Source: Tetrahymena thermophila SB210
Lineage: Eukaryota > Ciliophora > Oligohymenophorea > Hymenostomatida > Tetrahymenidae
Length of the DNA stretch: 64,000 nucleotides
Reading direction: 5' to 3'
NCBI RefSeq assembly: GCF_000189635.1
Contig: NW_002476426.1
Location: 1,116,001-1,180,000 of the forward strand
This document shows, piece after piece, positions 52,601 through 64,000 of the stretch; position 1 is the first letter of the stretch; each line of letters begins with the position of its first letter. A program made the translations under genes and the position numbers. The notes beneath the pieces are model-generated. The model did not search any database, was not told where the DNA came from, and was given only the letters and a program-made list of their open reading frames with translations.

Positions 52601-53052
52601 TACATTAATCGTTAGCCTCTAATTAGCCTTTAAATATGTTCAAAAAACAATGAATAAAATCAATTCAAATATTATAAAGAAAATGCATTAATTTTTTAGA
52701 GCCTAAAATAATTTTAACTTTTGAAATTACTATCGCAAAATTAATGGATTAAACATAATTAATTAATACAATCAATCAAATTAAATAAATTACTATCGCT
52801 TTTAGCATTGTTCTTTTACATTTTTTATTTATTTATTTTTGAATTAGCTTGAACTATGACATTTTTTTAAGAGGACTAGATCTTATGAGCCTTTTCATCT
52901 TTTTTTGAATTATTAAGTTCTTCTCCTAACTTATTTTATTAATTGATATTATTTTGCCTCTATTTTTATTTCTTTTATCTGTTATTTTCAGGCGTCTTAC
53001 CTGTTTAAACAGGCTCAGCTACTATTTTCATTTTAGCTCCACATATTCCCAT
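49617..53052 (-). CDS. MAP3K-like (STE11/MEKK family) protein kinase
   Basis: Reading leftward, exons are 53052..52794, 52627..51861, 51539..51392, 51336..51214 and 51157..49617, about 945 residues. The N-terminus MGICG fits an N-myristoylation site with a possible palmitoylated Cys. The kinase domain spans about 158-430: glycine loop DRGSYGEVY, Lys183 in [16 protein letters not shown] near 279, DFG near 299, [10 protein letters not shown] near 329-342, and [20 protein letters not shown] and the FWTAPE context are typical of MAP3K/STE kinases, which phosphorylate MAP2Ks. The activation loop has an extra Ser/Gln segment (SKSQSQLSHNQ). After about 440 the chain is Asn/Gln/Asp-rich and probably disordered, with a short coiled-coil stretch ([19 protein letters not shown]). 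Intron phases agree throughout. The pathway partners are not visible in the window. Confidence 0.9.
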
Positions 53053-54298
53053 ATTCAATTTTTTATAATTTCTTCTTATCTCGATTTAAATCTAAGTTAA
53101 GTATCTCTATTTCTCCTAACTTGAAATAAAAATTGAAATGATTACTTACTTATTTTCACTTTTGTGATTTATCTAAATTTTAAAATTAATCAAAAACTTA
53201 AACAAGCAATTCCCTTGATTAAGTTATTATTTTTTATGCGAATTATTGATTATAAGAATTTTACTTGCATGAATCCTATCTTAATTTATTCTTACAATCC
53301 TTATTATGTCAAAAAGATAAAATATGCAACAAATCTATTTTCATAAAAATTATTTAAAATAAAAAATATTTAATCATTAAAAATAAATCATTTTCTACTT
53401 CCATTCATTAGAATTTTGCAAATTATTTAAATCAATGAGTTAAAAAATCACTTTAAAAACTTAAAAAAATAATTAACAAGTATTCTTCAAAGATTTTTAT
53501 TCAATATTTAAAACAAAGTGAAGTACTCGAATTTGTAAATGAATTATCTATACATTTGTATCAAAAAAGATTTATTTAACTAGAAGTATGATCTAGGAAA
53601 ATAAAAATTTAATCCTTTAAAATTAACTATGTTTTATTTATCAAAGTATTTACCAAAATGATAATTTGTAAAATCTCTACTTTTTGATTTTGTTAAAAAA
53701 GGAAAGATGAGTACACTCATATCAATCTTTTCTATAATTTAACCAAACGATTATTATATAAGATGTAATTAATCTAGAAAACATATTTATTGTCTTTAGA
53801 ATTAAAATTATAATTTGATTTTTATCTATTAATAGAGATTATTTTAAAAAATATAAAAAATTATAACTCATATTAATTTAGAAAGTATTATTCATTTTTG
53901 AGTTTGAGTAATATTTACCTATTTTAAACATATAAATTCAATTTTAATCTTTAGATTAATTTTAAGAAAATAAATTTTTTCTTATTTTGTGAAATTTAAA
54001 AATTTTTTTAAATTATTTTTATTTTTTTATACATAATCTATCAAATAATACATTTTATAAATTTTTGTTAGGTGCTTTATTCAATTTAAATAACAATTCA
54101 TATTTTTATTAACAAAAAAATTGTCATAAAACAGCTATCATTTTCTTGCCCACATCTTAAGGAGAAATAAAATACTAAAAATATTTTAATCTTTTAAAAA
54201 ATAATTTGATTTTTATAAAATTTATTTTTCTTTAAAACCAAAAAAGAATTATGAATTTATTTACTTTTTTATTAATTTTTAACTAATTTAAATGTTTT
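53053..54298. other. A/T-rich intergenic region
   Basis: Upstream flank of the MAP3K-like gene and 3' flank of the B-box/WD40 gene, both on the minus strand. Only A/T-rich sequence is seen; the one standard-code frame here (53164-53346) lacks protein-like composition. Confidence 0.6.
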
Positions 54299-56011
54299 TC
54301 AACACCATAAAGCAAGCTCATTACACGCATCTATAGTTGCCAATTGATTATTTTTATACAGTGGCAAAATACCTATTATTTCTTCATCATGTTCAATTTA
54401 TTTGAAAGGTTTTTATTACATAAAATTGAAAAATTTGATTTTCTTATTTTGGTAAGAAGCAACAAATGTATCAGGTCCCAATCTTTTTATTACTCCTAAA
54501 TTACTATCTTATTCATAAGATTTTACCTTTATCCCTGTCCTACAGTCCCAACAAGTAATTTACCCATCTACTTAACCAACCATTAATAAGAAGGAAGTGG
54601 GCATAAAGAAATTACTTATCGCTTAATGCATCTTAATTTATCTTATAATTTCTCCTTTTGAGTAATCCCAAAAATCAATTATTCCTTTCTTGCTTCCAGT
54701 TATAATTAACCTTTAGGGTTTCATGACCTCAATGCAACACAGCAAAGACATATCTGAAGTATATGGATTTCTCATAATTCTAATTATTTTGCTATTTTTG
54801 ACATCACTTATGACTACGTTACCTATTCCATCTCCTTTAATCATAATAAATAAAAATTTAATTTTAGCTTTATAAAATATTTTCAATATTCAAATTTTAG
54901 AAAATGAATAAATACCAGATATCAAGTGGAATTTATCAAGCTTTTTTAAGCAGGATACTCCTGAAATATGGAATGAATTTCTATAGGGTAAACGTTAACC
55001 AGTTCTTGGACACCAAGATTTAATCATTCCATCATAACTACCACTAACAAACATATTTTCATTAATTTTTTCTAGAGCTACTATACTCAGCTCATGAGCT
55101 TCAGCAATTTCTTCAGTAACTTATTCGTTAAGATTTTACAGCAGAATGTTATTTTCTGCAGCGATCACCAACATTTATTCATCATTAAATTGAAGGATAG
55201 AAGGGCAATCGCAAACATATTCGAAATTCCATTAGTCTCTAAGAGCCCCTTTAAATTCTTTAATACTAAAAGAATATTTATTACTTATGAACTTTTAAAG
55301 CTTTTATATTTAAACTTCTATGTCTGAAAATTTTTAACTTAAAATTGCTTCTATTTAATCCTTTTATGAAATTTTTTATTTCTTATCTCTCACAGCTTGC
55401 ATAATAAACTAATTCTATTCTGATGAAAACTACAAATACTTTACTTCATTATTATTTACTTAATCCATATCATCTTCATCACTTATACTATCGCTATCAC
55501 TTTCACTCCTGTCATCATCACTATCTACATCTTCAAAATAGTCATACATATCTTTACCACTACATTTTTTTTCTTCCTCTTCTTCACCATTATATTATTC
55601 AAAAGAGCTTTCTTAATTTAATTTATGTTATTTCTTTACTTTACAAGGTTGTATCTTTTTTAAAATTTACTTGCTAAACTAAAACTTTTTAATGATTTGA
55701 TTTCTTGAGCTTTATATTTTTTATTTTTACCATTTTATCAATGTTTGCTCTATAATTTCTAAATATTTTTTTATTTTTTTACTGCATAGTTCTTCTATTT
55801 AGCTTAAACCTTCCTACTTTAAGATATTAATATTTGAATGATTTTCAAAAAGTATTTCTTAAATATTTTCTATGTTTGTTATCTTATGAGTTTTATGAAA
55901 TTTCTCTTTTTAGCACTTATCACACATGACTCTTTGTTCTTCTATGCAGAAGTCATCAGTGCAATAAAATTTAATTTATTCTTTTCTATGAATTTTACAA
56001 AAATTGTTCAT
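54299..56011 (-). CDS. B-box zinc finger/coiled-coil/WD40-repeat protein
   Basis: Exons 56011..54916 and 54834..54299 (81-nt intron, phase 1) encode about 543 residues. The first residues form a B-box: C5, H8, C17, D20, C30, C33, H39 and H42 in the canonical order (CKIH, then MCDKC, then FHKTH). A helical, probably coiled-coil region follows to about 115. Next is an acidic low-complexity segment (EEEEEKK, then DSDDDRSESDSDS). From about 245 to the end are WD40-like blades: FVSGSYDGMIKSWCPRTG, LIISGG..GNVVISDV, LIITGSKKGIIDFWDY, LMVGQVDGQITCWDCRTG and LATIDACNELALWC. The order is like a TRIM protein without a RING and with a beta-propeller as the C-terminal module. It probably serves as a protein-interaction scaffold; no enzyme motif is seen. 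The ATG at 56011 places the B-box at the very N-terminus. Confidence 0.85.
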
Positions 56012-56558
56012 TTTCTACTTAATTATTTTTTTTTCTACTTACTTACGAATAATCCTATTTTTAATCTTTAATAATTAAGTTTTGTAGATGATTTGTTAAA
56101 TATTTGAAATGTATCTTATAAAAATTCTTATTAAAGAAACTCTTAAAATAATAAATCAATATTCATCAGAATTTAATTTTATAAATAACAAAAGTATTGC
56201 ATTTATAGCAAAGACACATAGCATATATTGCAAAAATATTTTGACTTCTTTTTAAGATAAAAATTAAAAGAGAAATTTATTATTCTAAAAATAATTTTTT
56301 CAATGAAGAATTGATTCAATCATGAGAATATATTACTGATAAAAATCAATATTTGAATTGATTGATACGATCAATACATAAACGTTTATTTTCAATTATA
56401 TGTTTTAATTTATTTTTAAAATTTGAAAGAAAATTACAAAGGCAGCCAGCCAGCAAGCAAGATAAATAGCTAACTAGCTAGCTTGATAGATAAATTGATA
56501 ATATAGAATTTCTTGTATATAAATGCTTTTTATTGAATAATTATTTATAAGGAGAATC
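56012..56558. other. short intergenic stretch with CAGC/GCTA repeats
   Basis: Mostly A/T-rich; a less A/T-rich spot near 56440-56490 carries CAGCCAGC-AGCAAG and a self-complementary TAGCTAACTAGCTAGCT tract. No gene is seen. Confidence 0.6.
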
Positions 56559-59500
56559 TCAAAACTACATAGATTATTATTTTTCAACAACTTGCAAGTA
56601 GGGATTAGTGCTATAGCATTAACCTCCTCCTTTAATTCTTGAATAAGAAGAAGAGGATGAGGGGCTACTCATTAATTAGTTTGGATTTTATGAGTTGTTG
56701 GTATTATAGTTACGATTTTGATTGTCTCTTGGTGATTAGTGAAGAGTGCTAAGTCTTTCGTTATTTTAAGAAGACTTTATACTGCCTTATGTGTATTATC
56801 TTTAAGGCGAAGTACATGCTGTATTCTAACTCGTTTAGTTATTCAAAATTTTTTAATTACTAGGAACGCTTTATTTTAAGTATGCCTGATTGAAGTTAAT
56901 ATTAAGGCCATTACCCTAAGATCCAGCAATACTATTACTGTTATAATTTAAGCTATTAAAATCATTTTCACTCTAAATATTTGTATTGTTCACTTTTTTG
57001 GGAGAAAGTTTTCTCAATAATTGTTACTTTGTATTGATCCCATCGCTCTAATTTGAGATCAAACTGCTTGCATTATTGTTTGTGCTAATTTAATTTGCCT
57101 AAGAAAACACTTATTTTTACTAAGTATTATTTTTTTATACTTAGCTTGGTGCGAATTGAGTGTTTTATTTTAGACTTTATTGAATATTCTGCTTTTGTTA
57201 AGATGAAGGTGAAAGTAAACGCTATTGTTACTACGAGTGTTATATAAATAGTGGCTGTGAAGAAGTTGGAGAATGAATTCCAGATTCTCTAGTAATGTTA
57301 TAAGGTAAGCTTCCACTTCCGACAGTTTGAATTCTTTTAGATGTAGTATTATTTTAGGAAATATTCGAAGAAGATGAAACTGATGAAGAAATTGAAGTAT
57401 CTGCTCCTTTTTTTTAATAGTATGTAACTTATTATCTGAGCAGCTCATTCTAAGATACTATTTCTTTGATTTATTTCAAAGATTCATATTTGTTTTCTGC
57501 TTTAAGATAAGTATTTATTTCTTAAAGTACTACTGTATCTGATGTCAAAGGGAGAGATTGTGAAACTTAGTCTATTTAATTTTACTTGTTCAAACTCTGA
57601 TTCTCTACCACGCATGACTTATACATCTAGCTATTTTTATCAAGCTTATTACCATAAGGAAGGTTGTTGTTTTAAAAACCTATCTTACTTTTTAAATTAA
57701 CATAGTCTTCTATTATGAATTTCAGCCATTTCCAAGCTTATTTTAGGTTGCTTTAGTCACCATTTTATTACTACTAACTTTACTATTCTATTGAACTTGA
57801 AATATTTTGATGTGTTCCTTATTTCTAAGACTTCTAATTAGAAGGAGGATTACAGCTATTTACCATATCAACTATACAGTTAATAAATTTTTTTTCTTGT
57901 TTGTAGTTTTTAAATTCATTTTTTAATTTCAAATAGGCCTCTTGCATAGATCTTACTTCTAACTCATCTTAAATTAATTTACCTATTTGTATATCCTATA
58001 TACTTTATGCTAGGTTAGCTACACGTGCTTCACTTTCTTTAAGCTCTTTAGCTGCTAATGATCTAATTTGAAGCTCGTGTTTAAGGCTCTTATTTTCATC
58101 CTCTAGCTTTTTTACTTTTTCCATAATTTTTTAAACTTTTATATGATTTTTATAATGTATTTCTTCTAGTTACATTTAAAACTTTTCTTCAAGTTATTTT
58201 TTCATTTCTACACCTTCTGCAGCAACAGTTTCACATTTTTGTTAACTACTTTATATTTTTGGATTTGAAACGTTTCTGCTGATTAATTTTTTTGATGAAG
58301 TATTATTGCTAGTAGCCTCGCTTTTAATATTTGATTAGTCTTAATTTGTTTTTTTGGCTGATTTTTAGCTTTGGCTCTTTTTTTATGGATTTTTACTTCT
58401 GCTTGTAGCTTTTTTTTTGAAATCTTAGTCTTTTTGGCGTTAACAACTTGAAATTTTTTCTACAGGCTGTTAATAATTTTGTTAAACTACCTATATCAAT
58501 TGTTATGGAATTAATTATTGCTAATTTTAAAACTACATCTGATTGTGCCCATTTATTCCATTTTAAAGCTAAGCTGGGCCATTAAAAGTTTAATAGAAAA
58601 CATCTTGCTAAGAAAGAATAAAAGATTGCTGATTTGACTATTAATTGGTGCTTGATGGCATACTATTTTGTTGTGTCTATTCAGAGTTTGTTGAAAATTA
58701 TGAAATATTCTTAGAAGGGGAATTTAAAGTGGTTATACTACTTTTAGTTTAAATTTCAGCATGTTATTAGTTTTCTGAGTTGATCATAAGCTTTTTTTAC
58801 TTTTCTAAAATTAGTTTTTAAATTTTTAGCTTCTCTTACTCTAAAGCTTAGAGTTAATCCATGTGATCCTATATGCTATTTTGAACTTTATTTTCAGTCA
58901 GTGACTACTTTTATTTTTATTTTTATATTTAAGTTACATTTTGATCTTATTAATATTACTGATCAAAATTGCTACAATTTTATTCATTTTTTTGGTTATT
59001 ACCTTGAATAAGCTTTTAATTTACCTTAGTTTATGTTTAAACTATTTCTTAATCATCATTTTCATTAATTTCATTGCTTTCATTCTAAATTTTCATTTAA
59101 ATGGCTTTTTCTTAGCTGAAATTGTTTTATGAGTTCACCTAATTGTTATTTTTTATTTCTTACTTTACAAAATTTTATTCGAAGTAAATGCTCCCAACCT
59201 CTGATGATTTTAGCTAGGCAAAAGATGTATTTGATTAAGTACTTATTCCGCCATTACTATTGCTCTACTTAGATTCAGAGTTATTCTCAATAATAAAAGC
59301 TGGAGTTTAAATAGAATTACTAGTCTCAAAATATTTATTGTAGGTTTATTTAGTGTTGCTGGAATCTTCGTATCTGTTTTGTCTATCTTACAAATCTCGC
59401 ATAGAGTGTGAGTCATTAGAATCTTATAGTTTAAGTGATTTTTATGTTTTTAATTTTAGGAGCTCATTTTAAGCTTATTCAAAATCATTTTTTAATTCCC

Positions 59501-61016
59501 CATTAAATTGTTACATCCTTAAAAGCAAATCTATTTTTTTCTATCTTTTTTCACTTTCTTAAAGGAATGATAAAGAAGTTGATGATAAGTCATTATTTTG
59601 CTAATTTGAAATTTATCCATTTAATAGTGAAGAATCAACCGCTTTATTGCCTACTATACACATATTTTGATCTTTACTAAGAAGATGTTCTTGCTTTTGC
59701 TAGTTTGGTTGATTTTCTTTTTAAGAAATTAATTCATTAAATTCTATGAAATTATTAGCATTTTTAATGTTTGTATTCAAATCCTCTCTATTTTAACAAG
59801 CAGATAATAATTTAAATTACTCTTAGAAATTTGTATCTTTATTTATATTTGAATTTTATTTTGCACTGTTCAATTTTTCTTATAATTTCTCAAGAACCTA
59901 GTAATCTTTTAAATCTTCCCTTGTTTTAAAATATTAATGCTATTCATCTGAATCCTCTTCATCTGAGTAGTCCTCAATATCTTAATCTATATCTTATTCA
60001 TCAAAGCTATTTTAACTGTCATCGCTATCACTCATTTTACTTACTTACTCTTCATTTTAAATTTATTTGGAATCCTTAGTTTATAAGAAATGATTTAGAT
60101 TTTTAATTTAGCTCAAAATTTATGTTTGCTCTCTTTCCATATACTCTTAATTATCAGCAAGACTATATTACTACTCAACTTTGTTTCTAGTATCATCATG
60201 AGAGTTTAAATTTCCCAAAAAATTCATTTTTGAGTAGTCAATAAATAAATTTTTGTTATTTTTTTAATCTTTAAAATTCATCACAAATTCTTCTTGTTCC
60301 TCACCTTCCTCCATCATCATTACTTTATTAATCTAAGAATTAGATACAGTTTAGCTTATTGGTGTTGCTTATTGTGATTCTTCGTAATCTGAAGGCATCT
60401 TAAATTGCTGTGATTGCTATTCTGAAATCTACCTGGAGAATGTACTTTATATAGAATCAATTTTTTCAATTTAGGATGAAGAATAATCTATTATTTTTTA
60501 ATTTGGAGTTGAATTTCCTTGGGATGATGCCTAATCACTAATCATTTCTTCATCACCTTCTTACTTTTCTATATTGTTTGTGCTTGATTCATTTCCTTCC
60601 TTTGAGCTGCTACTTGAATAATGATGAGATTTTCTAATTCTCTATTCCTATTTTTTAAATTACTGAACAAAGGAATTACTTTAATATGTAAAGACCATTC
60701 AATATTTAGAAATAAAGGAATTGTATAAATAAATATAAAGAACTTAAAAAAATACAACATTTTTTGTGTAAGATATTTTTGAAATTTAACACCATTTAAC
60801 TAAATTCTAAAAATGAATTACCTCTTTGCTATCTTATTTCAATTAATGCTGATAATTTTTAAAATCTGCGCTTATTTGGCTACTTTTTTTTAAGTTCTAA
60901 GGTTCAAAACTGTTGCTTTAATTACCTTCTATATGACCATCTTGTTAGATATTTAAATGATCGTATAAACTGTATTCCTTAGTTTCCTGGATCTATTAGG
61001 ATCGCTGGGCACTCAT
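56559..61016 (-). CDS. large Gln/Asn/Ser-rich protein with central coiled coil
   Basis: Exon 1 is 61016..60822 (MSAQRSQQIQETKEYS) and exon 2 is 60662..56559; a 159-nt GTAATT...TTCAG intron joins them in phase 0, for about 1432 residues. In exon 2 an ATG at 60698 directly follows an in-frame TGA and lies inside the proposed intron, so it is less likely to be the start. The chain is highly polar: acidic runs near residues 120-145 and 225-250 (SDEEDSDE), many Gln/Asn/Ser tracts, a basic patch near 890 (KKKATSRSKNPQKKS), and a central coiled coil at about 940-1060 (MKKQLEEKFQMQLEE, KKLEDENKSLKHELQ). The last 370 residues are Ser/Asn/Gln-rich. No enzyme, membrane or DNA-binding domain is recognised. 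It could be a cytoskeletal, cortical or mRNP-granule scaffold, but nothing in the sequence decides this. Confidence 0.78.
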
Positions 61017-62244
61017 AAAGTGAAAGAGTAAGTATGTGTTATAATAAATAACTTTTCAAATTGATAAGATCTGCTAGCCTAATTCTAATTTGAGAGAGTT
61101 TATAAAATGAAGTATTAAGTCAATACTACTTTTTTATGAACTAAATTTGAAAAATATATCTTATTTTCTATTTAATTGTCTTTAAAAGTGTAATAGGTAA
61201 TTAATTTAATTTTTTGTTTAATTTAATTTGATATTATTACTTTTTAAAATTTCAATTAATCTTTTCTTTAGTAAAATATTCTTTAATTCACTCACTCTCT
61301 CGTTATCTTCTTCTTCTCTTTATTTGTTTGTTATTTTTTCTTCTTTTTTATTAAAGTTTCATCTTGTTTTTACTGATTAACCAAGCTCTTTTATTTCCTT
61401 TATCTATCTATTTATTTATTATCTTTGATAATCAATAAAATCTCTTTATTCTTTCTTATTTAAAATTAAATTTTAGAATTCTATATTTGTAAAATACTAA
61501 ATACATGCCTTATATGCATACATACTAAGAGCTAAACATCTATTATTCGTTTCAAACAAAAAGATATAATTTTTAAATAATACTTCATATCTTTTATTAT
61601 CAACTAAATTTTTGCATAAATATTCAAATTAAATTAATTATTTTAAAGGTCAAAATATAATTTAATTTATTGACTTTAATATGTTTTAATTTAAACTGCG
61701 CACTAAGCACTAAGGGTCATTCGATAAATTTAAGAAATTAGTTAACCAAAAAGATATTTATCTTTAACCTCAAAGTCTTTGTGCAAAAGAATACAATAAT
61801 AGAGTTTTAAAAGTTATTCATGATATTAATTTAACAAAATTTTTTTTTTCAAGATTAAAATTTGTAAATTAGTTTGATGTAAATTTTGTAATTATTTTGT
61901 TATTATTTGGGATTGATAACAGTCAAGTACTAATTTAAAAAATAATTTGATTGATTGATTCTAATTTTTAAAAAAATATGCATTCAAAATTTTTATGATT
62001 TTTAGAGTAAATAAAATTTTATTGATTTAGTGTGTTTTTTTTAAATATAAATAAAATAATAATTTATTTGAGGAAAAACAATAACTGAATTAATTTAAAC
62101 AAATAAATTTAATGAGTTATTTTATTTTATTTTATTCGTTGTTGAAAAAGTGCAAATAGATATAAATTAAAATTACAACTCTTTAAAATTAATTTAATCA
62201 TTTTTAATTTTTATTACAAATATATTCTATTTTATAAATATTAA
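61017..62244. other. A/T-rich intergenic region
   Basis: Separates two minus-strand Gln-rich genes. It has a pyrimidine-rich stretch near 61290-61450 but no coding frame or RNA gene that I can support. Confidence 0.6.
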
Positions 62245-64000
62245 TCACATTGCCTATTCCATCATCATATATCTTATTTCTTCAATTTAACTATTAATTT
62301 GCTAAAGTTTATTATTCAAATCTATTATTGCAGCACTTCTGCTCAATCCTTGACCGTATTTTTTGCTTTACTCTTTCATAATTTTTGTTTCAATCTATGT
62401 TTTAAAATATAAATTTAACAATTTAAAAATATTTTTTATTAAAAAGTTTAAAATTAATTACTAAATTTTTTTCAAGCTCAAGCTCAACAAGTTACTAGTT
62501 TAACTTTTTTAAATTTTCTCCTTTTAGAGATGAGATTGTATTTACAGAAGACCTATTTTGACTGTTAGGAAATGTACTTAGATAATTAGAAAATTAAAAT
62601 TAATTTTAAGAGAAATTCTATGACTATTGTAAAGTATTGTTGGTAGGCTGGAAGTAGTTTGTAGATGAGTTTTGTTAATGATTATGTAAATTGTTAGACT
62701 AATAAATAGAGTGTGGATTATTTGCTTGTTAACTTAATCCAATTTAGTACGCATTATTTAAGCTATTTTACTACTAATTTGTTGACTGATATTAATTTGA
62801 TTACATAGACTGATTCAAGACAAGTTAGTTTGGAGATTAATTTAGGTGAAGCTAATTGGGAGATTAAGGAGTAGTGATTTAATTAAATTAGCTATTTATT
62901 TGAGGAGTAGAAGTTCGTTACTAAAAGAACATTTGCTAATAAGGATTATTCGGTACTAATTATACCTATTGAACTTTATTGTATTATTGGTATCCGTTAT
63001 TGCTTATCTATTTATCTTAAATTGGTATATCTGATAGATTTTAACTGGGCTATCTTTCAAAAGGCTGATGCTGAGGAGTTTATGTAAGGATTTAATTTTA
63101 ATTTTACATCGATTTATTAAGAGTCTGAGGTTATTGCTACACATTTTAAGGATACAACTACTAACTACTCATTGCTCTTTTATTCAGTAAGTTACTAAAT
63201 TAACTATGTGACTAATCTGCAGATAAAATTTAATTTTAGCTAATATTGTTTGAATTTTATTGGTTGAAGTAAAGCATATTTTGAGAAGGATGCTGATTAC
63301 TCTAGATATTTTAATTCACTGCTAATCTAGAATTTTAAGAAAAATTATCATACTATTCATTAAGCAGGTTTTTTAATTTTTAAGTTGACTAATTTTATGG
63401 ATAATTGGGTTACTGTATGTTTGGTCCTTGGATATACTATGCTTGCTATTATTATAAATTATGTTATTATTATTATTGATTATTCTATTATTGAAGATCA
63501 TAATGTTGTTGTTATTCTAGCTCAAGTTATTATTCATACATTTATTATTGCTAAAACTAATTCATATAGCCATTTGGAGGGTAATTTTAATTTGCATGAA
63601 TTTACTAATTTACAATTTCTTTACGGCTTTCTTACAAAGTTTAATTTTATAAAGTAAATTAAGACTCCTAGTTAAAAATTGGTTAATTAATTTATTGTTC
63701 TTCGTATTAAGATTTTTCTTAAAATATCGGAATAGCATTCCTCATTGGAGTAGGAATATTTTGTGATAAATCCCTAGGAGTATAACTTGATGCTCCATGA
63801 ATCTCACTCTGGCTTGTCTCGTTAAGCTATTTGTTATTTATTCTATCCATTTCATTTTAAAATTCTTTTTGATTTACTTAATTGTTAAATACAGTTTTAA
63901 ACTAAGTTGCAGCTAAATTTTTATTTTGATCATTTATTTTTTAAGATGCAGAAAGATTTGTATCTTATTCTTATTAACTGTTTTCATTATTTTGACTATG
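62245..64000 (-). CDS. Gln/Asn-rich protein with C-terminal helix (5' part outside window)
   Basis: Exons run from the right window edge (64000) to 62462 and from 62394 to 62245; the 67-nt intron (GTAATT...CATAG) joins in phase 0. The frame is open to the edge, so the N-terminus is missing; 562 residues are visible. Most of it is Gln/Asn/Pro/Ser/Tyr-rich, with poly-Gln clusters near 63440-63560, resembling a prion-like or transcription/mRNP scaffold domain. The last about 80 residues form a likely coiled-coil or amphipathic helix (LKGENLKKLNQQLVELELE, then IIDLNNKLQQINSQIEEI). I do not recognise the family. Its composition matches the preceding Gln/Asn-rich gene, but no shared domain is obvious. 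Confidence 0.75.

Noticed and set aside
60696..60698. ATG directly after an in-frame TGA as start of the large Gln/Asn-rich gene
   Set aside because: An upstream exon (61016-60822) joins in phase through a well-formed intron whose acceptor lies downstream of this ATG.
63385..63657. 90-codon plus-strand ORF
   Set aside because: Antisense to the Gln/Asn-rich right-edge gene; the minus-strand frame is open much further and continues through an intron to a TGA stop.
1..64000. tRNA, rRNA, transposase or telomere repeats
   Set aside because: I saw no cloverleaf-like G/C-rich segment with a T-loop motif, no rRNA-like sequence, no transposase motif and no run of CCCCAA/TTGGGG units. A tRNA scan would settle the first point.

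Overview
The window reads as macronuclear DNA of a ciliate, most likely an oligohymenophorean close to Tetrahymena. It is extremely A+T-rich. Long reading frames appear only if TAA and TAG are read as glutamine and TGA is the sole stop. Several conserved proteins (cyclophilin H, Yippee-like 5, poly(A)-binding protein, VAMP7-type R-SNARE) read cleanly this way, with TAA/TAG at positions where relatives carry glutamine. With the standard code nearly every gene is broken into fragments. All coordinates below use the ciliate code (table 6). Introns begin GTA and end in AG; most are 48-103 nt and some reach 159-442 nt. Start codons usually follow a run of A.

Layout: seventeen genes, of which one is tentative and two are cut by the window ends. 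Plus strand, 1-28.6 kb: the 3' end of an unknown Gln-rich protein; a kinase with a variant catalytic loop; a signal-peptide/EGF-like/single-TM protein with a giant low-complexity tail; a roughly 2440-residue helical protein of unknown family; a small tentative poly-Gln gene; a triple-RRM hnRNP F/H-like protein; and an unknown helical protein. Minus strand, 30.1-36.4 kb: a triple-KH protein with an SF1/BBP-like first KH, then poly(A)-binding protein. Plus strand, 37.0-46.6 kb: cyclophilin H (divergent from the PABP gene), a Yippee-like 5 gene, and a FYVE-finger coiled-coil protein of about 1774 residues. Minus strand, 47.3-64 kb: a VAMP7-type SNARE, a MAP3K-like kinase with a possible myristoylated N-terminus, a B-box/WD40 protein, and two large Gln/Asn-rich proteins, the last running off the right end.

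The genes do not form an operon or one obvious system. Two themes stand out: an RNA-processing neighbourhood at 23-38 kb (hnRNP-like, KH/SF1-like, PABP, cyclophilin H of the tri-snRNP) and membrane-traffic/signalling genes at 41-53 kb (FYVE, R-SNARE, MAP3K). Intergenic stretches are A/T-rich with microsatellites and two local repeat families (about 38.4-39.1 kb and 48.7-49.2 kb). I saw no tRNA, rRNA, transposase or CRISPR array.
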